Shown here piece after piece: positions 16,039 to 24,371 of a DNA stretch of 42,195 nucleotides. The notes under the pieces are model-generated. The model did not search any database. It saw nothing but the letters and a program-made list of their open reading frames with translations, and was not told the DNA's origin. A program made the translations under genes and the position numbers. The stretch comes from a bacterium. GTDB taxonomy: Bacteria > SZUA-79 > Acidulodesulfobacterales > Acidulodesulfobacteraceae. Location of the stretch: positions 1 through 42,195 of the forward strand of contig JAJYQS010000103.1 of NCBI GenBank assembly GCA_021794475.1, written 5' to 3'. The number at the start of each line of letters is the position of its first letter. The first letter of the stretch is position 1.

Positions 16039-16178
16039 GTACTGCTTATATAAATTTTTTATTCACTTTTTTTGTTTTTTATATTAGTATAATCAGAATA
16101 TAATATAAATATAATATAATATATCGTTAAAATCAAAATCTAACGTGTTTTAAATTAATAAAATTATATGGAGGCTGC

Positions 16179-18116
16179 ATGCAACCGCAAGGATTAAGTC
16201 TTACCTACAAAATTTTGAAATCTCATTTAATCAAGGGAAATTTAACCCCCGGCGAAGAAATTGCCATAAAAATAGACAGAACTCTCACTCAGGATGCCAC
16301 GGGAACAATGGCATATCTTCAGTTTGAAGCTATAGGAGTGCCGCATGTGCAGACAGATTTGTCAGTAAGCTACATTGACCATAATACACTGCAGACCGGT
16401 TTTGAAAATGCCGACGACCACAAGTTTTTACAGACATTAGCGTCAAAATACGGCATATTGTATTCAAAAGCCGGCAATGGAATTTGTCATCAGGTAAATC
16501 TGGAAAGATTCGGTGTTCCGGGGAAAACATTATTGGGTTCGGACAGCCATACTCCTACTGCAGGCGGCGTCGGCATGATTGCAATAGGCGCAGGCGGTCT
16601 TGATGTTGCGGTTGCAATGGGCGGGGGCGCTTTTTATATGGCGGCTCCAAAGGTAGTTTTAGTAAAACTTTCAGGTAAATTACAAGACTGGGTTTCAGCT
16701 AAAGATATAATACTCGAACTTTTAAGAAGACTTACCGTTAAAGGCGGAGTCGGAAAAATTTTTGAATACGGCGGAGAAGGGGTAAAGAGTTTATCTGTCC
16801 CCGAAAGAGCCGTTATAACAAATATGGGAGCGGAACTCGGGGCGACGACATCCATTTTTCCAAGTGATGAGAAAACTTTAGAATTTCTTAAAGCGGAAAA
16901 CAGAACGGAAGACTATGCGGCCATTTCCGCCGACGACAATGCGGTTTACGATGAAGTTATAGCAATAGATTTATCGTCTTTGGAGCCTATGGCTGCGAAA
17001 CCGCATATGCCCGACAATGTTGTTAAAGTTAAAGAATTAAAAGATATTAAAGTAGACCAGGTAGCTATAGGAAGCTGCACCAATTCGTCTTATGCGGATT
17101 TAATGACGGTAGCCGCTATCCTTAAAGGTAAAAAAGTGCATCCTGACGTCAGCCTTGTGATATCCCCCGGTTCTAAACAAGTTTACGAAATGATAGCAAA
17201 AAACGGCGCTCTGGCAGAGCTTATTTCATCAGGCGCAAGAATACTTGAATCAACATGCGGACCATGTATAGGCATGGGGCAGGCTCCGCGTTCAGGCGCA
17301 GTTTCTTTGAGAACATTTAACCGCAATTTTGAAGGCAGAAGCGGAACGAAGGATGCAAGTATTTATCTTATTTCAGTACAAACAGCCGCAGCATCCGCAT
17401 TAACAGGATACATTACTGACCCGCGCACGCTTGGAAAGGCTCCCGAGATTAAAATGCCTGAAAAATTTGATATTGATGATTCAATGATTTTACAGCCGTC
17501 AACGGAACCTGAAAATGTTGAAGTTTACAGAGGACCGAATATTAAGCCGCTGCCGATAAAAGAAAAACTCTCTGAAAGCATTAGCGGAAAAGTTTTGCTT
17601 AAAGTAGGGGATAATATAACCACAGACCATATTATGCCGGCAGGCTCAAAAATACTTCCTTTAAGGTCAAATATACCTGCAATTTCAAAATATGTTTTTG
17701 AATCGGTCGACCCTGATTTTTCTGAAAGAGCGTTAAAGGAGAAAGGCGGATTTATCATTGCAGGTGAAAACTACGGACAGGGTTCAAGCAGGGAGCATGC
17801 GGCGCTTGCCCCGATGTATCTGGGCGTTAAAGCCGTTATTGCAAAGTCTTTCGCAAGAATACATTTTGCAAATCTTGTCAATTTTGGTATATTGCCTTTG
17901 ATATTTGACAATCCTGCCGATTATGATAAAATTAATCAGGACGATTTATTGGAAGCTCAAAATATTATAAGAGAATTAAATGAAAAAAAGCCGGTTAAAT
18001 TTATTAATAAAACAAAAAAGGAAGAATATATTTTTAAATATAATTTAACGGACAGACAGATTAATATAATAAAAGAGGGCGGTCTTCTTAACGAAACTAA
18101 AAATTCTAAAAATTGA
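16179..18116 (+). CDS. Aconitate hydratase
   Basis: Aconitase isomerises citrate to isocitrate in the TCA cycle using a [4Fe-4S] cluster. The three cluster cysteines are visible: C300 in GSCTNSSYADL, and C360 and C363 in STCGPCIGMG. Other marks are RTLTQDATG, DSHTPTAGGVGMIAIGAGG, and in the C-terminal swivel domain GDNITTDHIMPAG, GENYGQGSSREHAA and KSFARIHFANLVNFGILPL. At 645 residues it belongs to the shorter AcnA/mitochondrial-like form found in many anaerobes and deltaproteobacteria, not the 890-residue AcnA or AcnB. Start ATG 16179 has GGAGGC upstream. NAD kinase overlaps its stop codon. Homoaconitase or isopropylmalate isomerase function is less likely given the fused two-domain architecture. 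Confidence 0.93.
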   Translation: MQPQGLSLTYKILKSHLIKGNLTPGEEIAIKIDRTLTQDATGTMAYLQFEAIGVPHVQTDLSVSYIDHNTLQTGFENADDHKFLQTLASKYGILYSKAGNGICHQVNLERFGVPGKTLLGSDSHTPTAGGVGMIAIGAGGLDVAVAMGGGAFYMAAPKVVLVKLSGKLQDWVSAKDIILELLRRLTVKGGVGKIFEYGGEGVKSLSVPERAVITNMGAELGATTSIFPSDEKTLEFLKAENRTEDYAAISADDNAVYDEVIAIDLSSLEPMAAKPHMPDNVVKVKELKDIKVDQVAIGSCTNSSYADLMTVAAILKGKKVHPDVSLVISPGSKQVYEMIAKNGALAELISSGARILESTCGPCIGMGQAPRSGAVSLRTFNRNFEGRSGTKDASIYLISVQTAAASALTGYITDPRTLGKAPEIKMPEKFDIDDSMILQPSTEPENVEVYRGPNIKPLPIKEKLSESISGKVLLKVGDNITTDHIMPAGSKILPLRSNIPAISKYVFESVDPDFSERALKEKGGFIIAGENYGQGSSREHAALAPMYLGVKAVIAKSFARIHFANLVNFGILPLIFDNPADYDKINQDDLLEAQNIIRELNEKKPVKFINKTKKEEYIFKYNLTDRQINIIKEGGLLNETKNSKN

Positions 18117-18967
18117 TGCTATCAAAAGAATTTAATAAAAATATAAAGAAAGTTCTGATTTCATATAAAAAAGATGCTCAAGAAGCTTATGATGCGGCAG
18201 TTTATATAAGTGAACTCATAGAGGGCAAAAATATAGAAACTGTTATAAGACCCAGCATGGATATAGCTGCCGCCGATTTAAGCGATGTAGGTTTAGTTAT
18301 TGTTCTTGGAGGCGACGGAACGCTTTTAATTACTTTCGGAAGTGTATTTCCTTTAGAAGTTCCGGTAATCGGGATAGATTTCGGAAGCCTTGGTTTTTTA
18401 GTTGAAATACCCGATAATAATAAAGTAGAAGCTATTGAAAGATTCTTTGACGGTACGCTGGAATTCCGTGAACGTATTGCTTTAGATATTACGGTGCGCA
18501 GAAACGGCGGCGATATAATAAATTATGTTGCTTTAAATGAAGCCGTTATAGCCCGCGAACAAAGCATACATGCCAGAATTATTAATCTTAAAGTTTGCAT
18601 AAACGGTATATGGGTTAACGATTATCGATTGGACGGACTCATAGTGTCAACCCCGACCGGGTCCACCGCTTATTCTTTAGCAGCAGGCGGTCCAATCGTT
18701 TTTCCGGATTTGGAGGCTTTTGTAATCACGCCTATTTGTCCGCATATGCTTTCAAACAGACCCCTTATGATTAACTCAAATGAATTATTAAGGATAAGGT
18801 TCGCACCTCAGGACAATAAGCTCTTTATATCCGTTGACGGCAGGGATGGAATCAGATTGGAAGACGGCGACGAGATTTATATTAAAAGGCATCAGACAAA
18901 ATTTTATCTGGCGGCATCTTTTAGTATGAGCTACTGGGATATTTTAAGAGCTAAATTAAAATGGTAA
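18116..18967 (+). CDS. nadK: NAD kinase
   Basis: NadK phosphorylates NAD to NADP, the only route to NADP. The diagnostic GGDGTLL motif has its catalytic Asp at residue 67 of this start. NEAVIAREQSIHARI, DGLIVSTPTGSTAYSLAAGGPI and the PHMLSNRPLM segment complete the family pattern, and the length (283 aa) is typical. I chose ATG 18116, which overlaps the aconitase TGA as TGATG and implies translational coupling; a TTG one codon earlier (18113) is also in frame but less likely. Coexpression with aconitase links NADP supply to isocitrate metabolism, although no isocitrate dehydrogenase is visible here. Confidence 0.94.
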   Translation: MLSKEFNKNIKKVLISYKKDAQEAYDAAVYISELIEGKNIETVIRPSMDIAAADLSDVGLVIVLGGDGTLLITFGSVFPLEVPVIGIDFGSLGFLVEIPDNNKVEAIERFFDGTLEFRERIALDITVRRNGGDIINYVALNEAVIAREQSIHARIINLKVCINGIWVNDYRLDGLIVSTPTGSTAYSLAAGGPIVFPDLEAFVITPICPHMLSNRPLMINSNELLRIRFAPQDNKLFISVDGRDGIRLEDGDEIYIKRHQTKFYLAASFSMSYWDILRAKLKW

Positions 18968-19008
18968 AAAACGGCAGGATTAGTTTAAAATTACCATGAA
19001 TCTTTTTT
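18961..19008 (+). terminator. Possible terminator after nadK
   Basis: ATGGTAA (18961-18967, including the nadK stop) and TTACCAT (18991-18997) are perfect reverse complements, followed by TCTTTTTT at 19001-19008. The 23-nt loop and low G+C make the hairpin weak, so this is a tentative call. Confidence 0.3.
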
Positions 19009-19067
19009 AATAATAAAATTTTTAATAATAAAATTAAAAGGCAATTAACGAATTTTATTCATCAGTT

Positions 19068-20768
19068 ATGTTAAAAAAATTATATATTAATAATTTTGCA
19101 ACGATAGATTCTCTGGTATTAGAATTCGGTCGTAATTTAAATATACTTAGCGGAGAAACCGGTGCTGGCAAAAGCATAATAATTGAATCCGTTAATTTTT
19201 TATTCGGAAAATCAAAAAATGTCGGCAATGTTATAAGAACAGGCGAGAATGAAACATATATAAGCTGTATTTTTGATATTGGAGAAGGAGAAGTATGTAA
19301 AATTATAAATTCTATTCTGGAAGAATGCGGAATAGGAACCGGCGACGATGAAATTTTGATTAAAAGGACCGTTAGCTTATCCGGCAAAAGCAAATATTTT
19401 ATTAATAATGAGCCTGCTAATAAAATAGTTATCGAAAAATTGAGCGAAATTTTAATTAATATTTTTGGGCAGAATGATAAAAGATTTTTAATTTCAAATG
19501 AAAGCCAGCTTGCTTTTTTAGACGAATATGCCGGTAATCAGGCTTTGTTGTCCGATATTAAACAATTATACAAAGAAATAAATGAAATTAATGAGCAATT
19601 AAATGATTTATATAAAAAAGCAGAAGATATTTCTAAGATAAAAACTATTAATTCATATATAATTTCTGATGCCGAAAGACTTGAAATTTCATCGGAAAAA
19701 GACGAAGAGGATATAAAAGACGAACTTACAAGATTAGAAAATATTAATAAAATTAAAGAAATAGTTTCGGCAGCATCGGATTTAACGGATAATGAAGAAA
19801 CCGGTATTTTAAAAAATTTAAATATGCTTATTTCATTATTTGAAAAATTAGAAATAATAGACCCTCAGTTTAAAAGAGCTCATAATCTAAAAAATGCTTT
19901 TGAAGCTAAACTTTTAATGGAAGATATATCGGCTGCTTTAGAAAAACGTTCTTCTTTTGATTATGACGAAGAAAGACTTAATATATTAAGAAATAAACTC
20001 GATTTACTCATAACGGTAGAAAATAAGTACGGTTTTAAAAATATAAAAGAGCTTCTGGAAGGATTTCAAAAAGCAAAAAATGAAATATATGATGCAAACC
20101 TTATTGACGAAAAAATTGCCGGGTTGAAAAATAAACTTGAAGAGAAAAAAATTGAATATCTTAATATTGACAAAAAACTGCTAAAAAATCGTACGGAAGC
20201 ATCAAAAAAACTTGAGGAAGAAATCACGGAAGAGCTTTCTTTTCTAGGTATAAAGCCGGTATTTGCCATAAATATCGAGCATTTCAATTTTGACAAAGGT
20301 TATTCAGAAACGGGACTCGCAAAAATCGTATTTTTGTTTTCCGCCAACCCAGGCGAAGAACCGAAACCGCTCTCGATGATTGCTTCGGGAGGAGAACTGT
20401 CGCGGGTCAGTCTCTGTATGCTTAAGGCAGTGAATTCCAAAAAAAATGCAGGCTGCTTAATTTTCGATGAAATAGATTCAGGCATAGGCGGCGAAGTCGG
20501 TGATTTTATAGGGGATGCTTTAAAAAAAATTTCTGAATACAGTCAGGTTATATGCATTACGCATCTTGCTCAGGTAGCATCATGCGGACAAAAGCATCTG
20601 TTTGTTTATAAAACAGTTAAAAACGGCAGAACATACACATTAATAAAAGACCTTGATATAACCGAAAGAATTGTAGAAATAGCAAGAATGCTTTCCGGAG
20701 ATACTGAAAGCGAAGCATCTTTGGCGCATTCTAAAGAAATTTTAAAGAAAAAAGGATTTGTTGTCTGA
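19068..20768 (+). CDS. recN: DNA repair protein RecN
   Basis: RecN is an SMC-like ATPase that acts at double-strand breaks. The 566-residue protein has a Walker A GETGAGKS with K35 near the N-terminus, a long central coiled coil (about residues 150-400, very Lys/Glu-rich), and at the C-terminus the ABC signature ASGGELSRVSL, Walker B CLIFDEIDSGIGG and the ICITHLAQVAS H-loop. Length matches the family. It starts 100 bp after nadK, and pairing of nadK with recN is common in bacteria. No Shine-Dalgarno is clear before ATG 19068, but the N-terminal strand MLKKLYINNFATIDSL begins exactly as expected. SOS-box sequences were not recognised upstream. Confidence 0.94.
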   Translation: MLKKLYINNFATIDSLVLEFGRNLNILSGETGAGKSIIIESVNFLFGKSKNVGNVIRTGENETYISCIFDIGEGEVCKIINSILEECGIGTGDDEILIKRTVSLSGKSKYFINNEPANKIVIEKLSEILINIFGQNDKRFLISNESQLAFLDEYAGNQALLSDIKQLYKEINEINEQLNDLYKKAEDISKIKTINSYIISDAERLEISSEKDEEDIKDELTRLENINKIKEIVSAASDLTDNEETGILKNLNMLISLFEKLEIIDPQFKRAHNLKNAFEAKLLMEDISAALEKRSSFDYDEERLNILRNKLDLLITVENKYGFKNIKELLEGFQKAKNEIYDANLIDEKIAGLKNKLEEKKIEYLNIDKKLLKNRTEASKKLEEEITEELSFLGIKPVFAINIEHFNFDKGYSETGLAKIVFLFSANPGEEPKPLSMIASGGELSRVSLCMLKAVNSKKNAGCLIFDEIDSGIGGEVGDFIGDALKKISEYSQVICITHLAQVASCGQKHLFVYKTVKNGRTYTLIKDLDITERIVEIARMLSGDTESEASLAHSKEILKKKGFVV

Positions 20769-20830
20769 TTTTAAAATATTTAAAGCTCAATTATAACTTA
20801 GCATAAAATATAAGCTCGGGAGAAACTTTA

Positions 20831-21400
20831 TTGTATAAATCAGGAAAAGAACGGTTTGAAAAGGCGGGCATAGATATTTATTTTCCGTCAAAAATTGAAA
20901 TAGAAGAGGACAATAACAAAATCGTAGTATTCAGAAAAGCTCTTATGTGCGATGTCAAGAGCCTTTACAATCTGTTTTCTGAATATTCAAAAGCCGGAGA
21001 AATGCTTCCACGGTCAATGATTGATATATATGTGCATTTGAGAGATTATTATATTGCGGAGATTGAGACGGAGGGAGAGGAAGGCGGGGGGTATGAGCTT
21101 GTCGGAGCGTGCGCTCTCAGCATTGTTTGGGAAAATTTGGCGGAAATAAGGTCTTTAGCCGTAAAAAAACCGTATACCAGAAAAAGAATAGGCACGGAAC
21201 TCATAAGAAAATGTTTAATAGAGGCAAATTTTTTTAAAATTTCAAAAATTTTTGCTTTGACTTATAAGCCACAGTTTTTTATAGCTAACGGCTTTAAAAT
21301 AATTGAAAAATCAGAACTGCCTCATAAAATATGGAGTGATTGCATAAATTGCGTCAAGTTTCCTGATTGCGACGAAACTGCGGTTATGATTGAACCGTAA
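20831..21400 (+). CDS. GNAT acetyltransferase, short N-acetylglutamate synthase type
   Basis: A 189-residue GNAT-fold protein. The acetyl-CoA site is at RSLAVKKPYTRKRIGTELIR (canonical R/Q-x-x-G/A variant). The C-terminal stretch PHKIWSDCINC followed by VKFPDCDETAV, with three cysteines, is characteristic of short, stand-alone ArgA-like amino-acid N-acetyltransferases (comparable to Mycobacterium Rv2747). These make N-acetylglutamate for arginine synthesis, and the argJ gene in this window supports that role. The first 30 residues before the fold are unusual. Start TTG has a good GGGAG 8-12 nt upstream. It could also be a GNAT of another specificity; the Cys-rich tail argues for the ArgA-like group. 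Confidence 0.75.
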   Translation: MYKSGKERFEKAGIDIYFPSKIEIEEDNNKIVVFRKALMCDVKSLYNLFSEYSKAGEMLPRSMIDIYVHLRDYYIAEIETEGEEGGGYELVGACALSIVWENLAEIRSLAVKKPYTRKRIGTELIRKCLIEANFFKISKIFALTYKPQFFIANGFKIIEKSELPHKIWSDCINCVKFPDCDETAVMIEP

Positions 21401-21531
21401 TCAAATATTAAATAGACATAAATGTTATTTTGTAATATAATTTAAAATTGTTCAAAGTTTTATGTAAGTAATAATTTATGTTATTGTAAAATATAGAATA
21501 GGTCTTACAAGTCTGGGAGGACATTGAAAAT

Positions 21532-21903
21532 ATGTTTAATATTTTTGGCGGCGGAAATTCCGCAGATGAGATAAAACAGATTAATCCTGAAGAGGCGCTT
21601 AAAATCATAGAAAAAAATAAAGGAGAGAAAACTCTTATATTAGATGTTCGCGAACCTCATGAATTTAAAGGCAATTTAGGACATATTAAGAATGCGCAGC
21701 TTGTTCCGTTAAAACTGCTGCCGCTTAAAGTAAAAGAACTTGAAAAACACAAGGAAGACGATATTATTGTCGTCTGCCACAGCGGCGCCAGAAGTTATTC
21801 GGCTTGCAATATTTTAAAAAGACACGGATTTAAAAATGTACATAATCTGAAAGGCGGAATGATACTCTGGAAAAAATTAGGAATGGATTCGCATAATGAT
21901 TAG
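21532..21903 (+). CDS. Single-domain rhodanese-like protein
   Basis: A 123-residue protein made of one rhodanese domain. It begins with an amphipathic MFNIFGGG leader, then shows the conserved LDVREPHEF motif and the active loop C82-H-S-G-A-R-S, with the catalytic cysteine present, and ends with the NLKGGMILWKKLG element. Such proteins carry sulfane sulfur as a persulfide for thiosulfate or polysulfide metabolism or cofactor thiolation. There is no signal peptide, so it is cytoplasmic. GGGAGG lies 11-16 nt upstream of the ATG. Neighbours do not identify a partner pathway. Confidence 0.88.
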   Translation: MFNIFGGGNSADEIKQINPEEALKIIEKNKGEKTLILDVREPHEFKGNLGHIKNAQLVPLKLLPLKVKELEKHKEDDIIVVCHSGARSYSACNILKRHGFKNVHNLKGGMILWKKLGMDSHND

Positions 21904-22141
21904 ACTATAAAACTGAAAACGCTGCTAAAATATGGCATGAGCGCTATAGATGGATTTGCGTAACGATTAGACTATAAAATATAAAATAGAATATAATATA
22001 GAATAATGTGTTATGAAGTTAAATATAAAAAAATATAAAATAATATTGTTTAAAGTATAAGTCGGGAATAACAATATAATATAATTTTAATATAAAATAT
22101 ACCGTATCCTAATTTTATATAATTATTTATAATAAAAAATT
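21904..22141. other. 238-bp A+T-rich gap with no recognised feature
   Basis: Between the rhodanese and PpsR-type genes the sequence is almost all A/T. A 12-bp stretch GATTAGACTATA appears at about 21899 and again at about 21967, each copy shortly after a GCATAATGATT/GCGTAACGATT-like string, suggesting a small duplication of the rhodanese 3' end. I see no RNA or ORF. Confidence 0.4.
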
Positions 22142-22975
22142 ATGAAAACAATTAACGATAGCGAATCTGCAAATAATGATTTTTATGTTTTTGTTGTTTC
22201 AGATTCAACGGGCGAAACGGCGGAGAAGGTTGCAAGAGCTGCATTGTCCCAGTTTGATGTCAGCAATGTGCGGTTAAAAAGATTTTTACTTGTTGATTCT
22301 GCACAAAAAATAAGAGAAATCATAACTGAGGCATCTAAAAAAAAAGCTATTATAATTTTTACGCTTGTTGAAGACGGACTCAGAAATACTATGCTGCTTG
22401 AATCTAATAGCAGTTCAGTAATCAGCATAGATATAATAGGACCTGTTCTAAATTCTATTTCAACGGTATTAAATAAATCGCCTGAGCGGAAGCCGGGTCT
22501 TATTCATCGTGTTAACGACGAATATTTCAGAAGGGTGGATGCTTTAGAATTTGCGGTAAAGCATGACGATGGTCAAAGGATAGACGAGATTGTAGATGCC
22601 GATGCTTTAGTGCTGGGGATATCCAGAACATCAAAAACTCCGCTCTGTTTATTTCTGGCGCAGAGGGGTTTTAAAGCGGCAAATATCCCAATAATTGACC
22701 ATCAGGAGATAAATGAATTAATTTATAGCATCCCGAAAGAAAAAATATTCGGGTTAATTTCGAGTCCTGAAAGAATAATGAGTTTGAGAAAAGAAAGACT
22801 TAAGAGGATGGGGATACCTTTTTCTTCAGATTATGTTATCAAAGATTCAATTGAAGAAGAGATTGAGTATTCCAAGTCTATTTTTACAAAATTAAGTATT
22901 CATTTTATCGATGTAACCGATAAATCTATCGAAGAAGTCGCCGCAGATATAATATCTTCAATAAATAATAAATAA
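22142..22975 (+). CDS. PEP synthase regulatory protein (kinase-phosphorylase, DUF299)
   Basis: A 277-residue bifunctional regulator that phosphorylates and dephosphorylates a threonine on either phosphoenolpyruvate synthase (PpsR/YdiA) or pyruvate phosphate dikinase (PDRP), using ADP and Pi respectively. The N-terminal VFVVSDSTGETAEKVARAAL and the P-loop-like GISRTSKTP at residues 159-167 are the family hallmarks, along with INELIYSIPKEKIFGL. The target enzyme is not in the window, so which of the two it controls is unknown. Functionally it would set flux between pyruvate and PEP, upstream of the gluconeogenic supply for the glucan genes. ATG 22142 follows a 238-bp A+T-rich gap without a clear Shine-Dalgarno. 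Confidence 0.92.
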   Translation: MKTINDSESANNDFYVFVVSDSTGETAEKVARAALSQFDVSNVRLKRFLLVDSAQKIREIITEASKKKAIIIFTLVEDGLRNTMLLESNSSSVISIDIIGPVLNSISTVLNKSPERKPGLIHRVNDEYFRRVDALEFAVKHDDGQRIDEIVDADALVLGISRTSKTPLCLFLAQRGFKAANIPIIDHQEINELIYSIPKEKIFGLISSPERIMSLRKERLKRMGIPFSSDYVIKDSIEEEIEYSKSIFTKLSIHFIDVTDKSIEEVAADIISSINNK

Positions 22976-23007
22976 ATTATTTTTTTGAAAAAGGGGAATA
23001 AAATTTA

Positions 23008-24357
23008 ATGAATTTTGATAAAGCTGTTTCTATGACTCAGGACTTTGCAAATGCAAAGGGTCTGGAGTATGAAATTTATTTATTTGATGCTAAAATTCTA
23101 AAAATGGAAGCCGAAGATTCTAAAATATCAAGTTATACGGATGCCATATCAAACGGATTTTCATTAAGATTTAAAAAAAATAATAAAATAAGTTTTTCAT
23201 ATTGTTCAGGTTTAGATGAAGACAAAGCCGCTAACTCATTAAATAACTGTTTCAGTTTAATCGGATTGACGGAAGATAATGTTGATATTGCTTTTAGCAG
23301 CGCTAAAATTGATGAAAATAATCTAAATAAAAATAATTTAGGTATTTATAGCGATAATTTTTTCAATATTAATATAGAAGACAAAAAAAATAATCTTATA
23401 GAAATGGAAGAGGCAGCCTATTCTTTTGATAAGCGAATATATAAAGTAGATAAACCGTCTTATAGCGAAGTACTTATTTCTAAGCGCTTAGTCAACTCTT
23501 ACGGCATTGATATGTCTTCGAAAAAAACACATTACGAGATTTTTTTATCGGCTGCTTCAAAAAATAACGACGAAAATGCTTCCGGTTATGATTTTGACGC
23601 CTCTTCAGAGTTTAATTCTCTGAAGTTCAAGAAAGTTGCTATGAACGGAGCTAAAAAAGCAATCGACCAGCTTGGGGCAAGGATTGTGGAAAGCGGAAAA
23701 TACAGTATCCTTTTTGACAATATAACATCGTCGGAGCTGCTTTCAATTTTAAAACAGTCTTTCTATGCAAGCAGCGTATATAAGAAAAAATCGCTGCTTG
23801 AAGGAAAAATAGATTCTAAAGTTTTTTCTGAAAAATTGACTATAATAGACGACGGTACACTTTTCGGCGGTTACGGAACTGATATTTTTGACGGTGAAGG
23901 AACAGCGATGCAGAAAAAAATACTCTGCCATAACGGAGTTATAAAAACTTATCTGTACGACATAGAATATGCAAATAAGTTTAAAACTAAATCAACAGGA
24001 AATTCACGCCGTTCATCTCATAAAGAACCACCTGAATTAGGAACTACCAATTTTTTTATTGAAACGGGCAAACAATCTTTTATAGATACATTAAATTCTA
24101 TAAAAGACGGATTGTATATAACCGAACTTATGGGTCTTCATATGGCTAAGCCGTACACAGGCGAGTTTTCTCTCGGCGCCTCAGGTTTTTATGTAAAAGA
24201 CGGTCAGTTTGACTTTCCGGTAAAAGGTATTGTTTTAAGCGGAAATATAATAAATTTGTTTAATAATATTATTGAAATAGCTGACGATATACGTTTTATG
24301 GGCAATATCGGGTCTCCTTCAATTTTAATTGACGATGTTCAGGTATCGGGGAAATAA
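23008..24357 (+). CDS. TldD/PmbA-family protein, PmbA-like
   Basis: A 449-residue member of the TldD/PmbA family, which forms heteromeric proteases that remove leader peptides from small natural products such as microcin B17 and degrade CcdA. The C-terminal half shows LYITELMGLHMAKPYTGEFSLG-type sequence, VLSGNIINLFNNI and DDIRFMGNIGSPSILIDD. I do not find the HExxxH zinc motif that marks the catalytic TldD subunit, so this is the PmbA-type partner. The TldD partner is not in this window. AAAGGGG about 13 nt upstream supports ATG 23008. secA follows after 14 nt. Confidence 0.86.
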   Translation: MNFDKAVSMTQDFANAKGLEYEIYLFDAKILKMEAEDSKISSYTDAISNGFSLRFKKNNKISFSYCSGLDEDKAANSLNNCFSLIGLTEDNVDIAFSSAKIDENNLNKNNLGIYSDNFFNINIEDKKNNLIEMEEAAYSFDKRIYKVDKPSYSEVLISKRLVNSYGIDMSSKKTHYEIFLSAASKNNDENASGYDFDASSEFNSLKFKKVAMNGAKKAIDQLGARIVESGKYSILFDNITSSELLSILKQSFYASSVYKKKSLLEGKIDSKVFSEKLTIIDDGTLFGGYGTDIFDGEGTAMQKKILCHNGVIKTYLYDIEYANKFKTKSTGNSRRSSHKEPPELGTTNFFIETGKQSFIDTLNSIKDGLYITELMGLHMAKPYTGEFSLGASGFYVKDGQFDFPVKGIVLSGNIINLFNNIIEIADDIRFMGNIGSPSILIDDVQVSGK

Positions 24358-24371
24358 CGGGTAAATAAAAT

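Noticed and set aside
18113-18115. TTG as start of NAD kinase
   Set aside because: The ATG one codon later (18116) overlaps the aconitase stop as TGATG, a usual coupling arrangement, and needs no extra residue.
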